Shown here: positions 10,286-17,655 of the stretch, one piece after another
Numbering within the stretch: position 1 is the stretch's first letter
Layout of the letters: the number at the start of each line of letters is the position of its first letter
Origin: Mycolicibacterium sp. 018/SC-01/001
Lineage (GTDB): Bacteria > Actinomycetota > Actinomycetes > Mycobacteriales > Mycobacteriaceae
Assembly: GCF_007096635.1 (NCBI RefSeq)
Contig: NZ_VKAA01000004.1
Span: 186,001-250,000, forward strand
Direction: 5' to 3'
DNA length: 64,000 bases
Position numbers and translations under genes: made by a program
The notes under the pieces: model-generated
The model's input: only the letters and a program-made list of their open reading frames with translations
What the model was told of the DNA's origin: nothing
The model's database searches: none

Positions 10286-10831
10286 CTAACCGACCGCGGG
10301 CGACGAACCGTCTTGGAAGAAATCGACGGTCGCGCTGTCCGTGACAGTCAAACTCTGCATCAGGTCGTAGAGGCTGTCCACCCCGTGATAGTTCGCGGGT
10401 ACCAGGGCGCCGACGATCTCGACGAGTGCCATGTGCACGTGGGGCGATATGCCGCCGAATTCGTACACCGTTCCGAGGACATCGCCTCGTGAGATCTGCG
10501 ATCCGACGGCCAATCCGTCTGGCACATCACTGATGTGGGTGTAGAACCCACCCATCCCGTCGTTCGGTGAGCGCATGAACAACTGCGCGCCGTAACCCCG
10601 CCCGTTGGCTTCTGTTCCGTCTGCGGCTGGATCGTGGGGGTTGTACCGGGTGATGTGGGCATCGAACGCCGCGTACACGACGGTGCCCGCCGGCGCCCCG
10701 AGGTCCATCCCGTAGTGGTTGTACCAGTCCGACTGTGCGGCATGGCCACCTTGGCCGGGCCCGCCCAGGCCGCCGGTGAACGCACCGGCGTCGAAGACGC
10801 CGTTCATCTCGATCGAAAAGGGTGCAGCCAT
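10286..10831 (-). CDS. Leaderless M23/LytM-type peptidoglycan endopeptidase, 181 aa
   Basis: I start this gene at the ATG at 10831, behind AGGAGG that overlaps the stop codon of the hemopexin gene. A longer 501-aa reading of the frame has an Arg-rich, antisense-like N-terminus and is rejected. The protein shows the LytM zinc-site pattern: H39 and D43 in HYGMDLGAP, H99 in YTHIS, and H131-x-H133 in PHVHMAL. Known M23 enzymes with these residues cut peptide cross-bridges in peptidoglycan. The N-terminus (MAAPFSIEMNGVFDAG) is neither a signal peptide nor a lipobox, so the enzyme must be released by lysis, carried by a particle, or exported by a non-Sec route. It is second in the operon, between the hemopexin-repeat gene and the giant genes. 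Confidence 0.8.
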   Translation of the reverse strand: MAAPFSIEMNGVFDAGAFTGGLGGPGQGGHAAQSDWYNHYGMDLGAPAGTVVYAAFDAHITRYNPHDPAADGTEANGRGYGAQLFMRSPNDGMGGFYTHISDVPDGLAVGSQISRGDVLGTVYEFGGISPHVHMALVEIVGALVPANYHGVDSLYDLMQSLTVTDSATVDFFQDGSSPAVG

Positions 10832-10842
10832 CAGAGGTCCTC

Positions 10843-12204
10843 CTAAGCCAGTGCCGCGCGTACTTCGGCGGGAACATTCGGGTCGTCGCGGTTGAGTTCG
10901 ACACCGGGAACCCAGCCCTCCATGTCTTTCACCGCGTCCTGAACGGCGCTCATCTGGGCGTCGGTCAGCGTGCTGATGACCGTCGTCTCCGGAACGCCCG
11001 CCGCGGATGCCGCTTTGGCTCCGTAGACGTCGGGCTTGTTGTGTCCGTCCTCGGCAGGCGCCCATCGGTGAAACGCTTCGGTGATGCCCAGGTCTCGGTA
11101 GCGGCCTGCCGGCCATTGCTTCACACCCCAGTTCTTCGCGGGATAACCGCCTTCCAGGAGTACCCGCCTGACCGCCTCGCGGCCGGCTTGTTCGCTGGGG
11201 AACACGAGGAAGCTGTGCCAGTTGAACTTGTTCAGGTACTGGCCCCAGTTGGTTCCGTTCTTGACGCCGGTGATGTTGCCCGGGTTGTTGTCCAGCCACG
11301 CGAACGTTCCCGGAAAACCCGTCATGTGCGGCTGGCCGCGCCGAAGGACGCCATCGGCGTGCACGACGAAGTTGTAGATCTCCTTGCCGTGACCGCCGTA
11401 GTCCGTTTTGTCTTTCGGGTCGAGGTGTTTGCCGTCCAGTCCCTCGAACCAGTCGAATCGCGGAATGTCCTGTGCCACCGAAATTCTGCCATTCCAGTAC
11501 CAGACGTGATCGCCGGGTACCAAGCCGTTGATCGACGTCTGGTCGCCGCTGGACGCTCCGCCGCTCCCGCCGGTGAGCTTCAGCCACGCCGCGTCCACGC
11601 GACCTGCGAGGCCGGCACCGGCGAAGCCCGTCCAGTAATCCGCGGTGGGTAACGGATAGCCGTCGGCCACCCCGACACCGACCTCGTAGCGGACGTATTG
11701 ATCGCCCTTGAAGAAGTACGCGTTGCCGTTGTCCCACATCACCGCGCAGTCGATGTTGTCGCCGAAGCCGGCTTCGGCCAAACCCGGCCAATTGCCGGCA
11801 ATGGGACCGGACGCACTCGGATCGACGGTGTCAGTGGCGATGTCGTATTCGATGTAGCTGTCGCCGCGGAAGAAGTAGGCCTTACCGTTACCCCAGTTGA
11901 CTGCCGCCTGGATGGTGTCGCCGAAGCCGTTCTCGCCGAATCCGCCCCAGTTGCCGGCGATGGGACGGACCTCGCCGTCGACCGCGTTGGCGGCCTGATC
12001 GATCCGCACATAGTTCGATCCGAGGAACAGGTAGAGCTTGCCGTTCCCGAGATCGAAAGCACTGTCGAAGCCGCCCGCGAACCCCGTCGCATCGATACCC
12101 GACCATCCATTGCTGATCGGCTTGGGATATCCGCCGTCGACGCGGTCGGCCGCGGTGTCGTATCGCGAGTAGCTCCCGCCACTGGTGAAGTAGGCCTTGG
12201 CCAT
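10843..12204 (-). CDS. Hemopexin-repeat protein with a C-terminal lysozyme/P5-like domain, 453 aa
   Basis: The ATG at 12204 follows GAGGGGCGCATC. Residues 1-208 hold four hemopexin-like repeats of about 50 residues (near 1-51, 55-104, 107-157 and 160-208), each with a GxAYFFxGDxYxxYD-like strand and a GNWxGFxxxGFGDxxDAA-like end. The fold recalls insect-pathogen photopexins. After a Gly/Ser linker (about 212-220) comes a second domain of roughly 225-400. It contains LDNNPGNITG (304-313), a motif I associate with phage peptidoglycan-degrading or structural P5-like proteins, followed by a Trp-rich segment. There is no signal peptide. It is the first gene of the operon, with the M23 peptidase 11 bp downstream. 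A ligand-binding or targeting module joined to a wall-acting domain is inference. Confidence 0.8.
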   Translation of the reverse strand: MAKAYFTSGGSYSRYDTAADRVDGGYPKPISNGWSGIDATGFAGGFDSAFDLGNGKLYLFLGSNYVRIDQAANAVDGEVRPIAGNWGGFGENGFGDTIQAAVNWGNGKAYFFRGDSYIEYDIATDTVDPSASGPIAGNWPGLAEAGFGDNIDCAVMWDNGNAYFFKGDQYVRYEVGVGVADGYPLPTADYWTGFAGAGLAGRVDAAWLKLTGGSGGASSGDQTSINGLVPGDHVWYWNGRISVAQDIPRFDWFEGLDGKHLDPKDKTDYGGHGKEIYNFVVHADGVLRRGQPHMTGFPGTFAWLDNNPGNITGVKNGTNWGQYLNKFNWHSFLVFPSEQAGREAVRRVLLEGGYPAKNWGVKQWPAGRYRDLGITEAFHRWAPAEDGHNKPDVYGAKAASAAGVPETTVISTLTDAQMSAVQDAVKDMEGWVPGVELNRDDPNVPAEVRAALA

Positions 12205-12271
12205 GATGCGCCCCTCGAGTGCTGCCGGTTGATGAAAGCCACAGTGCTCCTCGCCCGCACCGACCGCACGA

Positions 12272-12283
12272 GTAGTCCACTAC
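12272..12283. promoter_or_regulatory. Palindrome in the divergent promoter region of the giant-protein operon
   Basis: The 138-bp gap between the leftward giant-protein operon (start 12204) and the rightward TenA-like gene (start 12343) contains GTAGTCCACTAC, an inverted repeat with 5-bp arms and a 2-bp centre. It lies about 70 bp from both starts, where an operator shared by divergent promoters would be expected. I could not place a convincing -10/-35 pair. The site could be chance. Confidence 0.3.
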
Positions 12284-12342
12284 CCGACATTGCGAGTGGT
12301 GGCGCGCCCCATCCAGGTAGCAGTCGCGATTACCTTGTCGGT

Positions 12343-12903
12343 ATGCATGATTCGCTGTGGACTGCAGCCACCCAGCACCGGTTTCTCGACGCGGTCCGAG
12401 ACGGCAGCATCAGTGCGGCGGCATTCGACCGCTGGCTGGCCCAGGATGCTCTCTTCGTCACCGACCTACTGACTTTCCAGGCCCGGCTGCTGGCACGCGC
12501 ACCGCGCCAGGCGCAGAACGTGCTCGCCGGTGGCTGCGCAGCGCTCGTCGCCGAGCTCGACTGGTTCGACGCCAAGGCCGCCGAGCGCGGGCTCGACATG
12601 GCGGTCGACGCGCTGCCGGCGACACTCGCGTACCGGGAACTGCTCGGGCGTCTGGACACCGCGCCCGCCGATGCCGCGCTCACGGCGTTGTGGGCGATCG
12701 AGAAGGTCTACCTCCTCGCGTGGTCACACGCGAGGTCCGACCAGTCCCCCTTCACGGAGTTCGTCGAGCACTGGACGGTGCCTGAATTCGCCGCCTACGT
12801 GGAGGGACTCGAGCAGGTTGCCGCTCCGGGCGGCCACGAAGAACTGGTCCGCGAGGTCCTCGAGCACGAGATCGCGTTCTGGGACATGGCGCTGGAGACA
12901 TAG
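12343..12903 (+). CDS. TenA/THI-4/PQQC-like family protein, 186 aa
   Basis: I start at the ATG at 12343 (MHDSLWTAATQHRFLDAV); the frame extends upstream, but only into sequence antisense to the hemopexin gene. The protein is all-helical, with the TenA-like pattern of an N-terminal LW-x-A-T-x-H helix, a central acidic helix (LVAELDWFDAKA), a W-x-x-E-x-x-Y-x-x-x-W helix (LWAIEKVYLLAWSHA) and a C-terminal EHEIAFWDMAL helix. TenA enzymes hydrolyse aminopyrimidines in thiamin salvage. This copy is shorter than usual (about 220 aa), and no other thi gene is nearby, so its substrate is uncertain. It reads divergently from the giant-protein operon and ends 4 bp from the convergent glycosylase gene. 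Confidence 0.7.
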   Translation: MHDSLWTAATQHRFLDAVRDGSISAAAFDRWLAQDALFVTDLLTFQARLLARAPRQAQNVLAGGCAALVAELDWFDAKAAERGLDMAVDALPATLAYRELLGRLDTAPADAALTALWAIEKVYLLAWSHARSDQSPFTEFVEHWTVPEFAAYVEGLEQVAAPGGHEELVREVLEHEIAFWDMALET

Positions 12904-12907
12904 CACC

Positions 12908-13567
12908 TCAAGAAAGTGGCAGAACCATTCCTCCACACGTTGGCTCGATAGTCGGCTCGCTCGAGGATTCGAATGGACCTCGGCTCATGGCCCACGAGAT
13001 GGCGTCGGAGAGGCTGTTCACGTACTCAGTCTCGAGCTCACTGCGATGCTGTCGCTTCACCCACGACGGATGCTTGGCGAAAATCAAACTCGGCATCGTC
13101 TTGGATCGCATGTTGCGCGGAGCCTCGAAGGGCCACGGCAGTTCTCTCGCGCGTCGACAGATGAAGGTCAGAACACGCTTCGCGTCGCCACCCAATCCGA
13201 TGATCAGCCGCGGGCGGACGAGATCGAGTTCTCGGTACAGGTATGTCGAACAATTGACGATCTCGAGATCGTCAGAAGGACGGTTACGCGGCGGATGACA
13301 GTGGACCGCATTGGTTATGAACAGATCGGCCTTGTGGCACCCGGCTTTCTCGAAAATCTCGTCGAGGAGACTGCCGCTGCCTTCGTAGAACGGCTCCTGC
13401 GGTTCCATGCATTGTTCACAGAGGCTTTGCCCGACGAGCATGACCGGTGAATCGATCGATCCCCATCCGGGCGCAGCCTCTGTCTTCTTCGGCACATTGA
13501 GCCCCGGGCAGCGACGGCAGGCTTTGACGTCGTGCGCGAGCAGCTCCCTGCGCTCCTGCCTGGTCAT
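12908..13567 (-). CDS. Uracil-DNA glycosylase family protein (family-4-like, 4Cys cluster), 219 aa
   Basis: I start at the ATG at 13567 (MTRQERRELLAHDVKACRRC), which overlaps the stop of the transporter gene by one base (TGATG). The open frame upstream lies inside that gene and is excluded. Cysteines C17, C20, C90 and C106 have the spacing of the iron-sulfur cluster in family-4 glycosylases. The fold landmarks are LVGQSLC (44-50) where motif A is normally GEAPG-like, LFITNAVHCHPP (82-93), LIIGLGGDA (121-129) and AKHPSW (164-169) as motif B. Known relatives remove uracil from DNA. The altered motif A means that activity is not assured, so a different base specificity is possible. It is probably co-transcribed with the MHS transporter, though the two jobs do not obviously connect. 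Confidence 0.75.
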   Translation of the reverse strand: MTRQERRELLAHDVKACRRCPGLNVPKKTEAAPGWGSIDSPVMLVGQSLCEQCMEPQEPFYEGSGSLLDEIFEKAGCHKADLFITNAVHCHPPRNRPSDDLEIVNCSTYLYRELDLVRPRLIIGLGGDAKRVLTFICRRARELPWPFEAPRNMRSKTMPSLIFAKHPSWVKRQHRSELETEYVNSLSDAISWAMSRGPFESSSEPTIEPTCGGMVLPLS

Positions 13568-14913
13568 CACGCCCGGAACGCCGATCCCCGCTCCCGGTCC
13601 AGGTACGTATCGGCCTTGTTGCGCAGGAAGAACACGTACACGACCAATGAGATCGCGATGCACACCGTGACGTAGCCGATGAACAGCGGCACCTGGTCGC
13701 GCTCCTTGAGCGCCTGGTAGATCAGCGGAGCGGTCCCGCCGAACATCGAGTTGGCGACGGCGTAGCCGACGCCCACGCCGAGCGCCCGGATGTGGGCGGG
13801 AAACAGTTCGGATTTCACCAGTGCGTTGATCGAGGTGTATCCCGTCAGGATGATGTAGCCGACCGCTACCAGCGCGAAAGACATCAGCGGAGAACGTGTC
13901 TCGGGTAGGTAGGTGATCAGCACGTAGGTGTAGAACAGCCCGCCCACACCGAAGAACACCAGCATCGGCTTGCGGCCGATCCGGTCACTGATGATCCCCC
14001 CGACGGGTTGCAGCAGCATCAGGAAGATCAGCCCCGTCAGGTTGATCCACGTCCCCGTCATGCCCTCGCCCTTGAAGGCTGTCTTGACGATGGCGGGCGC
14101 GTTGACGCTGTAGGTGTAGAACGCCACCGTGCCACCGAGCGTGATCAGGAAGCACAGCAGCAGCGGGCGCCAGTACTCGGTGAACAGCGCGCGCATCGAA
14201 CCGGCACCGGGGTCCTCGCCGGCCTTCGTCGCTTCGATCACGTCCTCGGACAGGGACTCGTCCATCGTGCGCCGCAGCCAGAACACCACGATCGCTGCGA
14301 CGCCGCCGACGGCAAACGCGATGCGCCAACCGAATTCACGCAGCTGATCGTCGTCGAGGACGGTCTGCAGAATGAGCAGGGTGAACTGCGCGAGCACGTG
14401 TCCACCGATCAACGTCACGTACTGGAATGACGAGAAGAAGCCGCGGCGCTCCCGCGTGGCCGCCTCCGACATGTACGTGGCCGACGTGCCGTACTCGCCA
14501 CCGGTCGCAAAGCCCTGCACCAGCCTGGCCAGGATCAGGATGATCGGCGCCGCCGAGCCGATGACCGCCTGCGACGGCACGATCGCGATCACGAGCGAGC
14601 AGAGCGCCATCAGCGACACGCTGACCGTCAGCGCCGCCCGACGGCCCCGGCGGTCAGCGAAGCGCCCGAAGAACCACGATCCGACCGGGCGCATGACGAA
14701 CGTGATCGCGAAGATCGCGTACACGTAGACCGTCGAGTTCTTCTCGGACTCGTCGAAGAACTGTCCTTCGAAATACGTTGCGAAAACGGTGTAGACGTAG
14801 ACGTCGTACCACTCGACGAGATTGCCCGACGACCCCCGGATGGTGTTCCAGATCGCCCGCCGGGTCTCGGCGGCACTGGACCGCGGCGCCGGCGTTGCTG
14901 CGGTGGTGGTCAT
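13567..14913 (-). CDS. MHS-family MFS transporter (metabolite:H+ symporter), 448 aa
   Basis: This is a 12-helix major facilitator of the metabolite:H+ symporter type (relatives include KgtP, ShiA and ProP). It has the subfamily landmarks GNLVEWYDVYVYTVFA near residue 30, RPVGSWFFGRFADRRGRR (the MFS loop 2-3 motif) near 75-95, and RLVQGFATGGEYGTSATY near 130. Members import carboxylates or zwitterions with protons, so a dicarboxylate or aromatic acid substrate is plausible but not decided by the sequence. The start is the ATG at 14913. Its stop overlaps the start of the uracil-DNA glycosylase-like gene. Confidence 0.85.
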   Translation of the reverse strand: MTTTAATPAPRSSAAETRRAIWNTIRGSSGNLVEWYDVYVYTVFATYFEGQFFDESEKNSTVYVYAIFAITFVMRPVGSWFFGRFADRRGRRAALTVSVSLMALCSLVIAIVPSQAVIGSAAPIILILARLVQGFATGGEYGTSATYMSEAATRERRGFFSSFQYVTLIGGHVLAQFTLLILQTVLDDDQLREFGWRIAFAVGGVAAIVVFWLRRTMDESLSEDVIEATKAGEDPGAGSMRALFTEYWRPLLLCFLITLGGTVAFYTYSVNAPAIVKTAFKGEGMTGTWINLTGLIFLMLLQPVGGIISDRIGRKPMLVFFGVGGLFYTYVLITYLPETRSPLMSFALVAVGYIILTGYTSINALVKSELFPAHIRALGVGVGYAVANSMFGGTAPLIYQALKERDQVPLFIGYVTVCIAISLVVYVFFLRNKADTYLDRERGSAFRA

Positions 14914-14959
14914 CGTTGCCCTCCCCTGTCTGCGTAGCCGGTACCTTACGCCCGTTCCG

Positions 14960-16426
14960 TCAGCTCGAACCGAATTCCACCGCCGCCTCGCGGTCCACGC
15001 CGCGGCTGCTGGACAGCGTCAACCCGTCCGGTTGAACGGAGTACTGGATACCGTCGGCGGGGTTGGTGACGGTGAAGCCGGCACCGGCGCGCTGTGCATT
15101 CTGCAGTTCCAAGCTCGCGCCATCGCGTAGGCGTTCCCCGCGGTAGTAGTAGCTGTCGCCGGATGTGCAGATCACCGCCAATGACTGCGCTGTCCTGATC
15201 GCGGCAGCTGCTGAGTCCCCACTGTCGCAGCGCGCCGAATGCCCAACGAAGCCTTGGGAATCCGTGCCCGACACGCCGCTGATGGGCCGGCTGCTCGACG
15301 TCGTGGTCGTCGTCGACGTCGTCTCGTCTGTCGTCTCCGATGGCGACGGCTGCGGCGCCAGGCGCGTTGTCGGCGACGTGCCGGTTCCGCCGCCACTGAA
15401 CACGAGGACCAACGCCAACACCGCTGCGGCAGTGAGCAACACGACGGTCGCCCCGATCAGCGCCACCTGCCCCCGACTGAACCGTGGCGCGGGCCGCGAT
15501 GGCGCAGCGGGTGTGTACGGCGGCGGGGTGGGCCGGACCGCGGGTGGCATCTGCCGCGTCACCGGGGGCGGCGGCGCCGCGACAGGGGCGGCGCTCGGCG
15601 CGCGTTCCGCAGCGGCACCGGCGGCCCGAGCCAGATCACCCGCCGACACGTAGCGATCCCCCGGCGCCTTCGCCATGCCGCGGGCGACCACGTCGTCGAA
15701 TGCGCGGCTGATCCCGCGCCGCATGATGCTCGGCCGGGGCGGCGCGGAGAACATGTGCGCGCTCATCACCTGCCGCACGTCGGCCGCTTCGAACGGCGCC
15801 CGCCCCGTCAGGGTTTCGTGCAGGAGACACGCGAGCGAGTACACGTCGGATGCCGGTCCGCCGCGGTCCCCACTGAACCGTTCCGGGGCCATGTAGGCGC
15901 ACGACCCGACAACGAGCCCCGTCGACGTGACAGTCGCCTCGCCACCGCCGTGCGCGATCCCGAAGTCGACGAGGTAGGCGAAATCGTCCGGTGTCAGCAG
16001 CACGTTCTCGGGTTTGATGTCGCGGTGCACCAGCCCGTTGGCGTGCGCGGCGTCCAACGCCGCCGCGACCTGACGGATGATGGCCACCGCCCGTCGAGGC
16101 TGGAGCGCACCCTCGGCGCGCAACACCTCCTTGAGGCTGGCGCCCTCGACGAGGCGCATGTCGATGAACAGCACGCCGTCGATCTCCCCGAAATCGTGCA
16201 CGGGGATGACATGGGGGTCCTGCAGCCGGGCCGCAATCCGGGACTCGCGGCGGAACCGCTCCTGAAAACTCGGGTCGGCGGCCATCTCGAGGCGCAGCAG
16301 CTTGATCGCCACCATGCGCTCGCGAGCGGTGTCGTAGGCGCGATACACCTCCCCCATGCCCCCGACGCCGAGCACCGACCGCAGCTCGTAGGGTCCGAAC
16401 CGCGTCCCGACGCGTGGGGTGCTCAC
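14960..16426 (-). CDS. Receptor-type Ser/Thr protein kinase, 488 aa
   Basis: I start at the GTG at 16426 (MSTPRVGTRFGPYEL), behind GGAAG; the upstream extension is Arg/Cys-rich antisense sequence. The cytoplasmic kinase domain spans about 10-270: glycine loop GVGGMGEV (20-27), K42, HRDIKPEN (135-142, catalytic D137 region), DFG (154-156) and APERF (180-184). A Pro-rich juxtamembrane stretch (about 277-315) precedes one transmembrane helix (about 320-343), a Thr/Ser-rich linker and an extracellular domain of roughly 130 residues containing a Cys pair (C400, C420). The layout matches mycobacterial Pkn receptors, but the sensor has no PASTA repeats. The neighbours are a cupin and a sigma factor, with no obvious substrate. 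Confidence 0.9.
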   Translation of the reverse strand: MSTPRVGTRFGPYELRSVLGVGGMGEVYRAYDTARERMVAIKLLRLEMAADPSFQERFRRESRIAARLQDPHVIPVHDFGEIDGVLFIDMRLVEGASLKEVLRAEGALQPRRAVAIIRQVAAALDAAHANGLVHRDIKPENVLLTPDDFAYLVDFGIAHGGGEATVTSTGLVVGSCAYMAPERFSGDRGGPASDVYSLACLLHETLTGRAPFEAADVRQVMSAHMFSAPPRPSIMRRGISRAFDDVVARGMAKAPGDRYVSAGDLARAAGAAAERAPSAAPVAAPPPPVTRQMPPAVRPTPPPYTPAAPSRPAPRFSRGQVALIGATVVLLTAAAVLALVLVFSGGGTGTSPTTRLAPQPSPSETTDETTSTTTTTSSSRPISGVSGTDSQGFVGHSARCDSGDSAAAAIRTAQSLAVICTSGDSYYYRGERLRDGASLELQNAQRAGAGFTVTNPADGIQYSVQPDGLTLSSSRGVDREAAVEFGSS

Positions 16427-16505
16427 TGGTCGCTTCCTTTCCTCGTCGCCTGTTCGAGTGACCCCTCCTCCGACGAGAAAACCTACCGGGTGAGCCTCCG
16501 GCGGG

Positions 16506-16916
16506 TCAGTGAGCAGCGATCCGCAGATGCCTGCGTGCCCGCAATTCGTCATCCCCGACCAGGACGAGCATCGGCATATCGGCAGCACACAGCATCGTGA
16601 CCAGGAAACGCAGCCGCGCATCGGTCCGGTGGTTGGCATCTGAATAGTGAATGACGTCACCCCCTGGTTCCCAGAACGCCTCTCCCGCGCGCACGATGCG
16701 CGGTGCCTGGCCCTCCAACTCGAACACCATCTCGCCCTCGAGCACGTACCCGAAAGCCGGTCCACCGGGATGCCGGTGCGGCGGGGCGCCGGCGCTACCC
16801 GCGGGATACTCGACGAGCACGGTCATCGCACGCACCCCGTCCGGGATCAGTGGCGGTGTGACGTCCTGCAGCACCGTCAGCGCGTCTTCCCAGGCGTTGT
16901 CGTAGTGGTCGCTCAT
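16506..16916 (-). CDS. Single-domain cupin protein, 136 aa, partner of the ECF sigma factor
   Basis: I prefer the ATG at 16916 (MSDHYDNAWEDAL), 7 bp after the sigma-factor stop and behind GAGGTGG; a GTG at 16931 would add MPEVV but has no ribosome site. Cupin motif 1 is PHRHPGGPAFGYVLEGEMVFE, with H-x-H and a distal Glu as metal ligands. Motif 2 ends in PGGDVIHYS. Its position directly after the ECF sigma gene suggests it acts with that factor, perhaps as a ligand sensor or an enzyme of the response. It lacks the zinc-binding anti-sigma domain of ChrR-type cupins, so calling it an anti-sigma factor is not justified. Confidence 0.75.
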   Translation of the reverse strand: MSDHYDNAWEDALTVLQDVTPPLIPDGVRAMTVLVEYPAGSAGAPPHRHPGGPAFGYVLEGEMVFELEGQAPRIVRAGEAFWEPGGDVIHYSDANHRTDARLRFLVTMLCAADMPMLVLVGDDELRARRHLRIAAH

Positions 16917-16923
16917 CACCACC

Positions 16924-17532
16924 TCAGGCACTGATGCGATCGATGGCGAGCGCTTCGCGCTGCGGCGGGCCGGCCAGGGCGAGCCGCAAGCGACGCCGGG
17001 CGCGGTGGATCCGCGACATCACGGTACCCACGGGAACGCCGAGGATCGCGGCGGTTTCCGCGTACGTGTGACCCTCGATGTCGGCGTAATACAGAACCTC
17101 TGTGAAACCTTCCGGCAGTGTCTCCAGCGCCGCGCGCACATCTGCTGTGGGAACGGTCGCGATGTACTCGTCCTCGGCCGACGCCGGCGCGGCGTGCCGC
17201 GCCTGGACTTCGGCAGACACCTCGTGATCAGCGCCGGTACCGATGCACACCTCGAGCACCCGTGACTGTTTCGCACGGTATGTGGTGACCCATTGGTTGT
17301 ACATGATGCGGAACAGCCACGCCCGGAAGTTCGTCCCTGGCTCGAACGTGTGGAGACCGATGAAGGCGCGCATGAGCGTGTCCTGCATCAGGTCGTCGGC
17401 GTCGGCTCGGCACAACGTGCGCCGACGGGCGCCGCGCTCCAACACCTCCAGGTGAGGGCGGATGTCGCGAGCGAACCGGGCGGCCGCATCCGTGTCGGGT
17501 CTCGAGGTCGGAACAATGGCGTCGATGGTCAT
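16924..17532 (-). CDS. ECF (group 4) RNA polymerase sigma factor, 202 aa
   Basis: Region 2 (about residues 40-95) has DDLMQDTLMRAF and NFRAWLFRIMYNQWVTTYR, which bind the -10 element and core polymerase. Region 4 (about 130-190) has the HTH TYAETAAILGVPVGTVMSRIHRARRRLR for the -35 element. An acidic/Ala linker separates them. The length is typical of ECF factors, with no C-terminal extension. No zinc-type anti-sigma factor (HxxxCxxC) is encoded next to it; the downstream neighbour is a cupin. The large LuxR regulator lies 123 bp upstream on the same strand. The start is the ATG at 17532 (MTIDAIVPTSRP), with GGAG upstream. Confidence 0.9.
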   Translation of the reverse strand: MTIDAIVPTSRPDTDAAARFARDIRPHLEVLERGARRRTLCRADADDLMQDTLMRAFIGLHTFEPGTNFRAWLFRIMYNQWVTTYRAKQSRVLEVCIGTGADHEVSAEVQARHAAPASAEDEYIATVPTADVRAALETLPEGFTEVLYYADIEGHTYAETAAILGVPVGTVMSRIHRARRRLRLALAGPPQREALAIDRISA

Positions 17533-17655
17533 GATGGGCGCTCCTGGGGGATCGATCGCCCCGGCCGGGGCGTGACTCCACCCTCGTCGGCAGAACCCCG
17601 TTCCGAACCCCGGAGAGTCCGTGGTCTCCTCGTGGACCTCTGGTTGCCGCGCAGT

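Noticed and set aside
10832..11791. A 501-codon reading of the M23 frame.
   Set aside because: The extra 320 residues are Arg-rich and lie wholly inside the hemopexin-repeat gene in another frame. AGGAGG precedes the ATG at 10831.
15239..16600. A 453-codon plus-strand frame opposite the receptor kinase.
   Set aside because: It is antisense to a kinase with all catalytic motifs and has no recognisable domain.
16916..16931. The GTG at 16931 as the cupin start.
   Set aside because: It would overlap the sigma-factor gene and has no ribosome site, unlike the ATG at 16916.
17533..17655. An autoregulatory ECF-type promoter (GGAAC-like) upstream of the sigma gene.
   Set aside because: A GGAAC element can be found, but no matching -10 at the right spacing is convincing.
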